DNA of 64,000 nt from the NCBI GenBank assembly GCA_004565275.1, contig SDOX01000009.1:78027-142026 (forward strand). The letters run 5' to 3'. Under the pieces are notes generated by a model that ran no database searches, was not told where the DNA came from, and saw only the letters and a list, made by a program, of their open reading frames with translations. This document shows, piece by piece, positions 44,848 through 56,653 of this stretch; the first letter of the stretch is position 1; every line of letters begins with the position of its first letter. This DNA is from Nannochloropsis salina CCMP1776 (taxonomy: Eukaryota; Sar; Eustigmatophyceae; Eustigmatales; Monodopsidaceae). Both the position numbers and the translations under genes were made by a program.

Positions 44848-47800
44848 ATGGCCAGTGGTATGCTTTCTAGCGACCCGCAACTAGGGCAGGCCCCCCGCCG
44901 CCGTCGTCGGGTCCTGCTGATTTCTCTTGGTGCAATATGCCTCATCGTGGTCGGTGCTCTAGCCATTGGCTTCGGAATCAAGGGAAAGGACAACGATAAG
45001 CACACATCAACGCATGGCAATAAGCACGGGCCCGCGACAGAAGCGGTTTCTTCAATGGCTGACACGAAGAACACGATCGTCCCCTCACAACCCGAATCAG
45101 GTACGTGTGAAAGTGTAAAATTGAGGAAAGACCAGAATTGAAATTAAAAATTGATTTGATACTCGGAAGTACATGGGTATCTCCTGGATCCATTTGAAAT
45201 TTCCAATGAAGCTACCTATTGCAGATCATTGCTGAGTTCGGACAACTGTGATTCTATGACGTACTGCTATTTAAAGCTGAGGCGTGTGCGTTCCCTGATT
45301 TTGAGCAAGATCATTCGTTCTGCTCTCTGGTTTGACATGCTGCACATGATTTCTATTTAATCTACCACAGCGCCGGCTACTGTTGTGGAGCCCGTGAAAG
45401 CTCCTGTTTCCGAGTCCAAGCCTAGTTCTCCCGCGACTACCACAAAGGTAGACGAGTCTGACAAGATCCTGACGTTTGGGGACGGAGAAAGGAACCCCCT
45501 CGGTCCATTGTTCGGTGCCCTTCCTGGCGCTGCGGCTATCAATGGTGCTTTCAATACCCTGGCTGCTAGCGCTGCCAATCTGGCTGGCTTGCAAGTCTGC
45601 TATCCTCAGAACGGTGAGGAGCTGAAAGGGATGACGGAAAGCGGGAGCTCCTGTAGCGTGATCATTTTGAAGAAGGGGTCGTCCGACAAGTACACTTTAC
45701 CCTCGACTGTAATTGTAACCTCTCGTAAGATCGTCTTGGGTCATCCCATTGATCTTCCGCAGATCCATCCTGACAAGGGAGTGTACCGCCTTTTCGAGGT
45801 GAAGCCAGGCGGCAGCTTGGATATTCGTTTCGTGAGCCTTTTTCGCCCGTCTCCACGGAAGGTGGACGACAATCTCAGTGTTATCGTTGCGGGCGTTGCG
45901 CTTGTGGAGCTTGGGGGCTATATGCGGGGCACAGCTTGTATTTTCCGACAGCCCGCGCAGACATTTGAAGCTTTCGTGAAAACGCTCGAAAACCCCTTTG
46001 CACGCAAACGCATTGTAGGTGGTTTCGTCTTGGTGCTGGGGGGAACTTTCTTTTGCTATGGATGTCAAGCAGTTCGCTGGGCACCTTACGGGTCGCCTAA
46101 TGTCAATGTTGTCCAGATCGGACGGGATTATCTGGTCATGGCCGGCTCGAATGTGTGCATCGGATGCTATCACGTTGCCTATTCACCCTACAATTCTGCA
46201 ATCAGTGTGGGAAATGCCATGGGAGTCTTTGGTGGCGTGAATATCCGAATTGGAGGCGGGACGATCGGATCCTCCGTGTTAAAAGGACAGTTCGGTGAGT
46301 AAAACAAAGTGCCTTGTCTATATGATATCGCTTACATACATGTCAATGGAGGAATGCAACAACTCATTATATTTACGTCATCTAGGTGCTGGACAAAATA
46401 TATTCGTCGGCGGCGGAGTGATCGTGAATGTGGGTCACCAGCAGCAGACTGCTTTCGTCTGCCTCATTCGTGCAGGATATGCCATGACTGCTGTCGGATC
46501 AGGAGTAATGGTGCTTATTGCAGAGCTGGAGAACCGCACTTGGGGCGTTGCCGGTATCAACGGTGCTGGTCAGGTGTACGCGAATGGAGCTGGCGTCCTC
46601 GATAAGACCGGAGGAGAGGTTGTGAACAGCGCAAGCTCTGTCTACCAGGCCATTGTGGGTGGAAGCGCTTATCTCGGCACTGGAGACATGAACATTGTGG
46701 GCGAGCAGTATGCCCGTGTCACGGTGACCCTGGATCAGAATGGCGTGGGCCTGACCTTCTTCAATGGCGCGGGACAGACAAGTTTGATTTATGTACCAAG
46801 TTTCGTGTCGGCAGTTGTCCGTTCGCAGAAGATTCTCGGCGCTGAGGTGAGATATGACAAATCTTCGTCCTTTGGAGAACTTAACAGGAAGATCTATATT
46901 GTTTTGTACTCATATATTTGTCTATATCGCCTCAGGCATTCTTAGGCGCTGGTTTCTTTACGAACGTCAACAATACACGCTGGACCATTCAAGTGGTGAA
47001 TGCCGGTATTCCCGGATACGAGGGGTGGATTGGTCTCGGAGCTGCCCTCTTTGTCCGATCCCGCACTACGGTCAGGCGTGTGGTCAACTTCCGCTTCAAT
47101 CCTTACGCATGGGTAGTCAACGGCCAAGGCGTGCCTGGGTCTGCGTACCGCGACAACAACATTTTCGTCAACAAGGACGGCATTCGCATCAACAAGCCCA
47201 ACCCGTCGAAGAGCCGTCTGCTCGCTGCCGTGGACGAGATGGTGGATGGTCATCTCAAGTCCAAGAGGAATATTCAGGGTCTCCTCGCGGGCATCAAGAA
47301 CTTTGTGGACCGTCCGGCCGTCGTGATGGCGAACAGCGAGATGGACTCGGCGCGCATGCGTCCTCCCGATCCCCAGATCTTGGCCGGAAAGATCCTGTCC
47401 ATGGTCACGTCTCTGAAGCACAAGCGCCGTCTTCAAGGTCAAGCCGTCGTCAATCCTACGCGCATGATGAACATGTTGGCTGGTCTGTCACCTGGGAAAT
47501 TTATGGAGGCCTGGAAGGAGGCTACAGAGGAGACCAACAGGAACCCTCTGCTCAGCTTGGTGCAAGGCAGCAGCCGCGCATTGGCCGAGACCGCAGATCC
47601 TACGGCGGTGGACGAGAACGGTCGATGGGCCGAGCAGGTATACGTGGGCGGGAAGGAGACCCAATGTGTCATGTGCGGTGTAGGCCCGGGGACTTCGTCT
47701 TCTCACTGGTCGACAGGAGGGAACGACACTGCGACTTGCCACGTGACGGAGGAGTGCACTTCCCGTAGCTCATTCCGAGACATTCTGGCAGCGGCGAAGA

Positions 47801-48810
47801 ATGCGTTGCCGCAAAACGAGGAGCTGGTCTTGCCACCTGTGGCGAAGGGCGTCGCGAAGGCCCTTGGCTCGACGGATCTCGCGCCCAAGTACACTCGTCG
47901 CATCTTGCAGATGATGGAGGAGCACCAGGAGGCGAACCCTGGAGCGGAGCCCAAGCTGCCCGACCACAACATCCTGGCATACGAGCTGTCTCTGTACTGC
48001 GGTGCTGACGACGCAGACTGCAGCTTCAACCAGGCGGACATGAAGGCGGCGGTGAAGCTGTTCCTGAGTGAGCAAGCGGACGAGGAGTCGGCATTCAATG
48101 TCGCAGCTTCGACGACAGATGTGCATCCTGCTCTCATCGACTACGTGAAAGAGGCAAGCAGCGAGTTTTTGGATTCTGTGAAGGCCCCGTCCCACGGCAG
48201 CGGATGTGGCAAGGGACTGAAGTTCAACGTGCAGATGACGGCGCCTGACGCGGCCTCTGTGAAAGACTTGCAGAAGATCTTCGAGGGCGTGGCCAGCAAT
48301 GGCGAGTCGTTGCTTGATACGATCAACAAGTACGACGAGCGTGATGTGCCGTTCTGCGACGTGAAGGTCAGCAAGCCATCGACGCTCTTCTTCCCGTCGA
48401 TCGATACGGCCCAGGGTCTCAAGTTCTACCAGGGGCTATACACGGGCAGCGCTCTCGACACAGGGTCTCTGTGGCCCGACGTGACGCTGGTCTCACCGCA
48501 TGAGGTGGCACCCGTCCAGCACGCTGTGGTCGGCCAGCCGTACACGGTGCTCTTGGAGGGCTTCGCGATGAAGGGAGACGTGGTCGTGGAGCTCTTCCAG
48601 GGCACTGAGAAGAAGGGCGTGACTGTCGCTACGGTGCCGGGCGGGATCGCCCCTGGCGAGGTGCGGGAGGTGTCGTGGACGGCTCCTGAGCCGCTTGATG
48701 GAGTGTCTGGGAACCGAGCCTACCTGCGCGCGTACCACGCGGGGATGCCGGCGATCTATGCCCAGAGCGAGGTCTTCGACCTGTTGCCGTCATCTGTGCT
48801 TGAGCTCTAA
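44848..48810 (+). CDS. tandem surface-protein family, copy A (unknown family)
   Basis: Exons 44848-45100, 45371-46294, 46386-46846 and 46936-48810 (1170 aa); all GT-AG, phases 1, 1, 0. Residues 1-21 are polar with five Arg (17-21), residues 22-44 form one membrane helix, so the protein is type II with nearly everything outside. A Thr/Ser linker leads to exons 2-3 (about 85-546): a Gly-rich series of short beta strands (RLFEVKPGGSLDIRFVSLF, VNIRIGGGTIGSSVLKGQFG, INGAGQVYANGAGVLDKTGG) that I read as a right-handed parallel beta-solenoid. Paired Cys (LQVCYP, SCSVII; CYGC, CIGC) suggest disulfides. Exon 4 continues the beta strands, then ~350 helical residues with CVMC, CGADDADC and SGCGKG, then a C-terminal Ig-like domain (VGQPYTVLLEGFAMKGDVVV, REVSWTAPEPLDG) resembling Kre9/Knh1-type wall domains. 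Function unknown; a cell wall or surface role is inferred. Confidence 0.82.
46936..48780 (+). repeat. exon-4 repeat unit, copy A
   Basis: About 1.85 kb almost identical to 52932-54776 and 58653-60497. Scattered differences from B change roughly a dozen of 624 residues (for example NIQGLL versus STQGLL, LSPGKF versus LSPAKL, LLEGFA versus LLENFA). The preceding intron 3 is unrelated to those of B and C. Confidence 0.9.
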
Positions 48811-50825
48811 CAGGCCTGCCCACTGTGAGTATTGCTTTTCGAGATGGGCTGGTCGTTGCAAGCCCTTGGGCCTTTTTCCAGTTTACAATGTATCTTGATC
48901 GACTTATGGTATGATACGGGATATACAAAAGGAGAAGACATGACGAAACCGAAGAGAGGCACCAAAGAAGAAGCATCAAAATTAACAATTTGAACTATAT
49001 AACGAGAGAAAGAGAGAAATTTAGCTCTTAGAAATCATCATTATTAGGAGTATTGACGTACTGGGTGACGGCGGCTGAATTTAATTACGTGGTAAGGGAT
49101 GATTGTTGCTGAAGACATATCTAATATGCTTCCAGGGCGTATAATAGGTAGAATGAAATATCTACTGTTGTTGAGAGAAGTGTTTTAAGGAGGTGAAGGG
49201 AATGATTGGCACAGAAGAGGAGAGTAAAAACCAAAGCAAAGTACCTTTTTGAAAAGCCTTCCTTATGGATATTTTACTCTTGCTTACTGGTCTGGGCAAG
49301 TGTCTCTCCGGGCCACACCACGCATAGCTGGAAATTTCGTTCTTGAAATTACGATGGACCAGCTTTTCACGCTATCCGGTGTCGACAAGTGATACATGAA
49401 AGAATACTCACTTACCTGGCAATGATTTAGTGATTGCCCGCTTGAGTAGTAACAGATCAATAGCATCGCCTTTCTGTCGAAGGTTGCTTAGCAGTAGTTC
49501 CACATTGTCGCTCTTTCTGCGTTACTTCGACGAGCAAAAGTCTGGGTAAGCAGCTTTTAGATGAGTTTGTGGTGCATAATGGTCAAATACAGTTTACTGC
49601 TTCTTTATTGAGGAAACTTCGCTTTTCACGATTCAACGCGATGACGCGGATCTCATGGACGTCGAAAATGCCAAATAAAATCCTTATGGGCTCAATAAGT
49701 GTTGTATTTGTAAAATTGGTGTGCTTACAATGGATTAAATAAATAGCCTTCCCTTTTCTTGTCGGTGGCGAATTGCGACGCAGGTTGATTAGATGAGTAG
49801 TCCGAGCGTAAACAAGAGCCTTAATGAATTACAGATGGCTCCTCTTAAGTTCGAAGACTATATTCTTTAAAAGGCGACCACTGAGTCTGAGAATGCAAAG
49901 AAAAAGGGATACAAAGTCGAGCTTGAAAAAAGAACAACAAAGTTTTAAAGTTATGTAAAAGTGGGGGGACGGAATGTCTTTCGCGCTTATCCAGACTCCT
50001 TCTGGAGACTGCCACGTGCCTCACGTCCCTTCAACTCATTCAATAGCGTTCACTTTTTAATGAAAGTTTACGCCCACAGCCGCCTTTCGTAGCATGCATA
50101 CCTTCACTCCCAGCCTCCCCAAGCTGAACTCCCTCCGCTGCCATGAGTCGCCGTCGTGGACAGCTCAGACTTCTGCGATCAACTTGCAATGAGATACTCA
50201 CGACAGTTTAAAGGCTATGTATCATAAAATGCTTCAAACGCACGACGTGTGTCGACGCGATGCCCAGAATATTATTCAAAACCCCCAGTTCGGCATTGAG
50301 GTCGCCGTTACTTGACGTTAGGTCTGGGGTCCGTCCGTTGGAATTCAAACAAATTTCACGAGAGAAATAAACCATTTGGTTCTGGGTCCCGGGAGAGGAG
50401 CCCCCGTGAAATTGCATGGTGTCAAGACTCCTTAAGACGTTTGTTTTTGTCTACTATCATGCTAAATCTTTCAATTGCGCAATTGCCTGAAGTCCGCGGA
50501 TATTTGGACTTTACGAGTTGTCTTGGTCCGGGTTAAGCACACGTACATTTCTCTGTTTCCTGACCCGGCTCGGGACATCAAATGGGCCATGACCCGAAGA
50601 CATGCCGAGCGGCCCTGATCTCCATAGGTATTTGGATGCTTGCAAACAGTTTATAATCACACAAATGCATTTGTATCCGCAAAAGACACCTAAGAAAAAT
50701 CATTTTTGCGGCGCAAATCGTAGATCCACCGCGGTATTCATTTAATACGCGCGGTATTCAGAGGAGACCGCGCAGAAGCTAACGAATCACAAACAAACAA
50801 AAGTATTTTGACAGCTCTTTGCTCT
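48811..50825. other. 2.0-kb spacer between copies A and B
   Basis: AT-rich, no convincing gene. The distal part, which should be the promoter of copy B, contains TGACCCGAAGACA (50590-50602) shared with copy A and an imperfect GC-rich palindrome at 50728-50755. Confidence 0.45.
50728..50755. promoter_or_regulatory. imperfect palindrome upstream of copy B
   Basis: ACCGCGGTATT and AATACGCGCGGT face each other around CATTT, about 70-98 bp before the copy-B ATG. GCGGTATTCA also occurs twice as a direct repeat (50731 and 50751). It could be a factor-binding site or a 5'-UTR hairpin; no equivalent was seen before A or C. Confidence 0.35.
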
Positions 50826-53800
50826 ATGACTAACGGTGCGCATTCTAGCGACCCGCAACTAGGGCAGGCCCCCCGCCGCCGTCGTCGGGTCCTGCTGATC
50901 TCTCTGGGTGCACTATGCCTTATCGTGGTCGGTGCCCTAGCTATTGGCTTCGGAATCAAGGGCAAGGACAAGCAAAACGAAGCGCCCACTGCAGCAGAGA
51001 CGGAGCCTATTTCTTCCTTGGCTGACATTACAGATGCTCTTACTCCCACTGCGCCCGATTCAGGTAAAAGACAGTTTGTCAAGGAGGAGAATATCATTTT
51101 TTTTAAAAAGTAGTGTGCTCCCTGATTTGACACTTTCTGCCAATCAGCCTTTCCCCCCTTTTTTAAGGGTTTCCAAAACCGTGGTCGAAATCCCAAATAG
51201 ATGACTCAAATAATTAGAAACAAAAGGATTCAACACCTTGCATTTTGGAAACCAAATCTTGGGGTCAAGCTGGAAAGAGTGCAAATTCTGACCCCTGACT
51301 GATTTGACACTTTTGCACATGCTGTTATCAAATTTCAACCCACCACAGCGGCAATTACCGCGCCGGCCACCGTCGTGGAGCCTGTGAAAGCACATGCTTC
51401 CACTGCTTCCGAATCCAAGCCTAGTGATCTTACCATTGCCACGAAAGAAGACGAGTCCGACAAGTTAATATCTTTTGGGGACGGAGAGAGGAACTTCATC
51501 GGTCCATTGTTCGGTGCCCTTCCTGGCGCTGCGGCTGTCAATGGTGCTTTCAATACTCTGGCTGCCAGCGCTGCCAGTCTGGCTGGCTTGCAAGTCTGCT
51601 ATCCCGAGACTGGCCCAGAGCTCAAGGCGATGGTGGAAAGCGGGGGCTCATGCAGCGTGGTCATTTTGAAGAAAGGATCCTCCTACATTTACCTTCTGCC
51701 GTCTACCGTGATGGTAACCTCTTCTGTAATTATCTTGGGCCATCCCATCGATCCTCCGCAGATCCATCCTGAGAAAGGAAATTACCGCCTTTTCGACGTT
51801 GCGGCCGGGAGTCACATCGACATCCGCTTTGTAAGCCTCTTCCGCCCGGCCCTCCGAAACGTGGGAGGCAACCGCTCGCTCATTGTCGCCGGTTGTGTGC
51901 TTGTGCGCACAGGAGGGTATTTCAGGGGCTCAGGTGTTATTTTCCGACAACAAGCGCAGACATTTGAAGGTTTTGTCAAGGGTCTCATGGACCCCCTCGC
52001 ACCCAAACGTATCGTAGGCGGTTTTGTCTTGGTGGCAGGCGGGGCTTTCTTCTGCTATGGCTGTCAAATCATTCGCTGGGCGCCTTATGGTGCACCTAAT
52101 ATTAACCTCGTCGAAGTAGGACGTGACTATTTGGTGCTGGCCGGTACAAGTGTATGCATCGGTTGCTATCACGTGGCCTGTGCTCCATTCCAATCCTCAG
52201 TTAATGTGGGAAATGCTGTGGGGGTATTAGGTGGCGTGGGAATTCGCGTTGGGGGTGGAACGATCGGTGCTGCCGTATTGAAGGGTCAATTTGGTAAGTC
52301 AATTTGATTGCACGCAAATATGATTAGTCGTAGTTAAGCTTGTGCTTGAAACATAGAGAAGACTTTATACTGATGCTGAACGGATCCACAGGGGCGGGAG
52401 AGAATCTTTTCGTCGGCGGGGGAGTCCTCGTCAATGTGGGTCATCAGCAACAGACTGCTTTTGTCTGCCTCAATCGTGCTAACTTTGGTATGACAGCTGT
52501 CGGATCAGGAGTAATGGTGCTTATTGCAGAGCTCGAAAATCGTGCTTGGGGCGTTGCTGCCATCACTGGTGCTGGTCAGGTGTACGCGAATGGAGCTGGC
52601 GTCCTTGACAAGACCGGAGGAGAGGTTGTAAATTGTGCAATCTCTTTTTTCCAGGCCCTCGCCGGTGGAAGTGTGTATCTCGGCACTGGAGACATGAACA
52701 TGGTGGGCGAGCAATTTGCCCGTGTCTCGGTGACCCTGGATCAGAATGGTGTCGGGATGACCTTCTTCAACGGTGCGGGACAGACAAGTTTGATTTATGT
52801 GCCAAGTTTCGTGGCGGCAGTTGTCCGTTCGCAGAAGATTCTAGGCGCTGAGGTATGTACGAAGTAAATGAAGTTGAGCATATAGACAAAGCGACATCGT
52901 CCAAAAACACTCTTTTCTTCGAACCAAACAGGGATTCCTGGGCGCTGGTTTCTTCACGAACGTCAACAATACACGCTGGACCATTCAAGTGGTGAATGCC
53001 GGTATTCCCGGATACGAAGGGTGGGTTGGTCTCGGAGCTGCCCTCTTTGTCCGATCCCGCACTACGGTCAGGCGTGTGGTCAACTTCCGCTTCAATCCTT
53101 ACGCATGGGTAGTCAACGGCCAAGGCGTGCCTGGGTCTGCGTACCGCGACAACAACATTTTCGTCAACAAGGACGGCATTCGCATCAACAAGCCCAACCC
53201 GTCGAAGAGCCGTCTGCTCGCTGCCGTGGACGAGATGGTGGATGGTCATCTCAAGTCCAAGAGGAGTACCCAGGGTCTCCTCGCGGGCATCAAGAACTTT
53301 GTGGACCGTCCGGCCATCGTGATGGCGAACAGCGAGATGGACTCGGCGCGCATGCGTCCTCCCGATCCCCAGATCTTGGCCGGAAAGATCCTGTCCATGG
53401 TCACGTCTCTGAAGCACAAGCGCCGTCTTCAAGGTCAAGCCGTCGTCAATCCTACGCGCATGATGAACATGTTGGCTGGTCTGTCCCCAGCAAAGCTTAT
53501 GGAGGCCTGGAAGGAGGCTACAGAGGAGACCAACAGGAACCCTCTGCTCAGCTTGGTGCAAGGCAGCAGCCGCGCATTGGCCGAGACCGCAGATCCTACG
53601 GCGGTGGACGAGAACGGTCGATGGGCCGAGCAGGTGTACGTGGGCGGGAAGGAGACCCAATGTGTCATGTGCAGTGTGGGCCCGGGGCCTTCGTCTTCTC
53701 ACTGGTCGACAGGAGGGAACGACACTGCGACTTGCCACGTGACGGAGGAGTGCACTTCCCGTAGCTCATTCCGAGACATTCTGGCAGCGGCGAAGAATGC

Positions 53801-54806
53801 GTTGCCGCAAAACGAGGAGCTGGTCTTGCCACCTGTGGCGAAGGGCGTCGCGAAGGCCCTTGGCTCGACGGATCTCGCGCCCAAGTACACTCGTCGCATC
53901 TTGCAGATGATGGAGGAGCACCAGGAGGCGAACCCTGGAGCGGAGCCCAAGCTGCCCGACCACAACATCCTGGCATACGAGCTGTCTCTGTACTGCGGTG
54001 CTGACGACGCAGACTGCAGCTTCAACCAGGCGGACATGAAGGCGGCGGTGAAGCTGTTCCTGAGTGAGCAAGCGGACGAGGAGTCGGCATTCAATGTCGC
54101 AGCTTCGACGACAGATGTGCATCCTGCTCTCATCGACTACGTGAAAGAGGCAAGCAGCGAGTTTTTGGATTCTGTGAAGGCCCCGTCCCACGGCAGCGGA
54201 TGTGGCAAGGGACTGAAGTTCAACGTGCAGATGACGGCGCCTGACGCGGCCTCTGTGAAAGACTTGCAGAAGATCTTCGAGGGCGTGGCCAGCAATGGCG
54301 AGTCGTTGCTTGATACGATCAACAAGTACGACGAGCGTGATGTGCCGTTCTGCGACGTGAAGGTCAGCAAGCCATCGACGCTCTTCTTCCCGTCGATCGA
54401 TACGGCCCAGGGTCTCAAGTTCTACCAGGGGCTATACACGGGCAGCGCTCTCGACACAGGGTCTCTGTGGCCCGACGTGACGCTGGTCTCACCGCATGAG
54501 GTGGCACCCGTCCAGCACGCTGTGGTCGGCCAGCCGTACACGGTGCTCTTGGAGAACTTTGCGATGAAGGGAGACGTGGTCGTGGAGCTCTTCCAGGGCA
54601 CTGAGAAGAAGGGCGTGACTGTCGCTACGGTGCCGGGCGGGATCGCCCCTGGCGAGGTGCGGGAGGTGTCGTGGACGGCTCCTGAGCCGCTTGATGGAGT
54701 GTCTGGGAACCGAGCCTACCTGCGCGCGTACCACGCGGGCATGCCGGCGATCTACTCCGAGAGCGACCTGTTTGACTTGTTGCCGTCGTCTGTGCTGGAA
54801 AACTAA
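50826..54806 (+). CDS. tandem surface-protein family, copy B (unknown family)
   Basis: Exons 50826-51063, 51349-52293, 52392-52852 and 52932-54806 (1172 aa), with the same phases as copy A and exons 3 and 4 of identical length (461 and 1875 nt). The N-terminus MTNGAHSSDPQLGQAPRRRR plus the membrane helix is almost the same as in A after the first few residues. The linker (KQNEAPTAAETEPISSLAD...) differs. Exon 2 is clearly homologous to A but with many substitutions and a seven-residue longer start. The 3' part of exon 3, intron 3 and exon 4 are nearly identical to copy C. The start is the first ATG; an in-frame TTG lies 18 bp upstream. Last residues are SSVLEN. Same inferred topology: cytosolic Arg-rich tail, one membrane helix, beta-solenoid stalk, helical domain and terminal Ig-like domain. 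Confidence 0.82.
52705..54790 (+). repeat. B/C homogenised tract, copy B
   Basis: About 2.1 kb running from the last third of exon 3 through intron 3 and exon 4 to the stop codon, almost identical to 58426-60511. The 79-bp intron differs at one base. Identity stops within a few bases of the stop codons. Only 54403-54459 is clearly different from C and instead equals copy A. Confidence 0.9.
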
Positions 54807-56653
54807 GCGATCTGCCGTCAAGATTGTAGTTGTTTTGAGTAAGATTGTGCAATGTCGTATATGAATCAGAGGTAAGGATCTGTTTTGAAAAGAGCATGGC
54901 TTGGGGCTCCTTTTTTTATTTCACAGGCGGGCTTAGGAATGTATGGCAATGGAAAGTCTGTATACGTTCAAGGTCGACAATTGCGATGTATTGAGTGAAA
55001 ACACCCTGGCCTTTTTTAAATTTCTCATGTTCTGCATTCCGTATCCACCTCTTCCTCACAGACACCATTATAATACTGGGTTGTCAAAACAGAAAGGGAT
55101 CGAGGGGGAAAGTGTCTTAAGAAATAGGACAATAGTTCAGAGCGCTGTTCAATTTTTGGCAGGCCCCATGAGCAAAGTAAAAGTATAAGTGAGAATTATG
55201 TTGGAGGAAACAGTAAGAAGTACAAAAGCAAAAAAGCAAGAGACGGTGGACAAGAGCTAGATTATTTTCGAGATGTTTGTATTGTGACTTATCATTGCTA
55301 GCGCTTTACTGAGGCAATAATTTCATTCAGGTCGGTCTTCTGCCAAATGACGATGTTGTATTGATGCCTTATTTTGCCTTGAACACAACCATTCCTCCTC
55401 GCGAGTCCCCTTCGAAACTTTTTTGTTTATCTCTGTAAATTACCTGACTTCAGCATGAACAAGCTTGTTCAGGTATACCCATTCATGTTTATATGGTAAG
55501 GTAACTTTGTTTTGTATACACAAGCGCTTCGTAAAATAATGGTAGGATCGAGTTTCTCCTTACTATATCTCTCTAGTACAACTTTTTCGTGTCTTTCATG
55601 GCCTGAAGGTCACCGCTACGTAGGGGTTGGAAAAGATGCGCAAGTAACGGTCTTTTAGAAGAGGCTGACTGAAATATGGCTGTTTTTAAACACAAGGTCA
55701 CTTCGCGTATCCGATCCTCATATGTTTTTTGACATGGCTTATAAAATTATGGATCTGCTCAACAGACATCAATCGTTTAACATATTGCTTGCTATCCACA
55801 CATAACCTTTCATCAAATCATACATAGGTGATTATTGACCAATGTTTCCTCCGTACCTTTCCACGATACACGTTTGGCATTAAGCAGGACATATACATCC
55901 CATACTTCTTTGTGACCCAACTTAGCAAAGTGCTGCGGGGGAATGTGGTATATTTCTCCATCCGGGGAAATGTATGGCATGCTTATCCAAGACTTCGCTG
56001 CAAGGCAAAGTCTACCAAAAGGCAGAGCTTCATTTTGCCATCGAAATGCATAGCTTGCTTACACTACGAAAGTTTTATTATGATGGTTATTCTTCACGTT
56101 GAAGTCTGAAAGATTTAATCTGCTCTGTCGAAAAGAGACCGACTTTGACTTTCTTGGACATGCTCGCCATAAGTCGCCGCTCTGGGTCATGTCCGAGAGT
56201 CTATTTTCCCAATGCCGCCGTTGATTCGATCGGCCAGCCATTCACCAGTTTGTGTATAAAATATTATTCTCCAGTTCATATAGAATGGGAAGACAGAAGC
56301 TTGTTGTAGGGTAGGCTTAATCACAATCGGTGTCGAATAGCAAAACTCCGAGGTTAGCGCGGGGAGGTTTTTAAAATTCCGTTGCACAGCTTCTTCTCTC
56401 GTGGGCGTTGTTTTTCCATGCCTCATACGTCTTTCCGTGCTTCCTCGTAAGTCCTTCTTAAATGGTCACTCACGCCAGACAAAAATTGCCCTGATACTCC
56501 TTTAGCTTATCTGGGGGCTTGCTTACATTCGCGAAGCGACTGTTTGAAATGACCTTTGGAGAGAAGCACCACTTCGTTAATGATATATACACAATCTTTT
56601 TACAGGGACGATCCGACGATTCGATTCTTGATAAGCAGAGAGATTTCTCGCTC
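54807..56653. other. 1.85-kb spacer between copies B and C
   Basis: AT-rich, with no convincing gene, no transposon ends and no obvious similarity to the A-B spacer. It must carry the copy-C promoter. The lack of shared flanks means the copies are not a fresh whole-unit duplication. Confidence 0.45.

Noticed and set aside
52767-53738. 323-codon minus-strand frame opposite copy B (and the same opposite A and C)
   Set aside because: It is the antisense shadow of the GC-rich exon 4. Its recurrence in all three copies follows from the near-identical exon and not from an extra gene.
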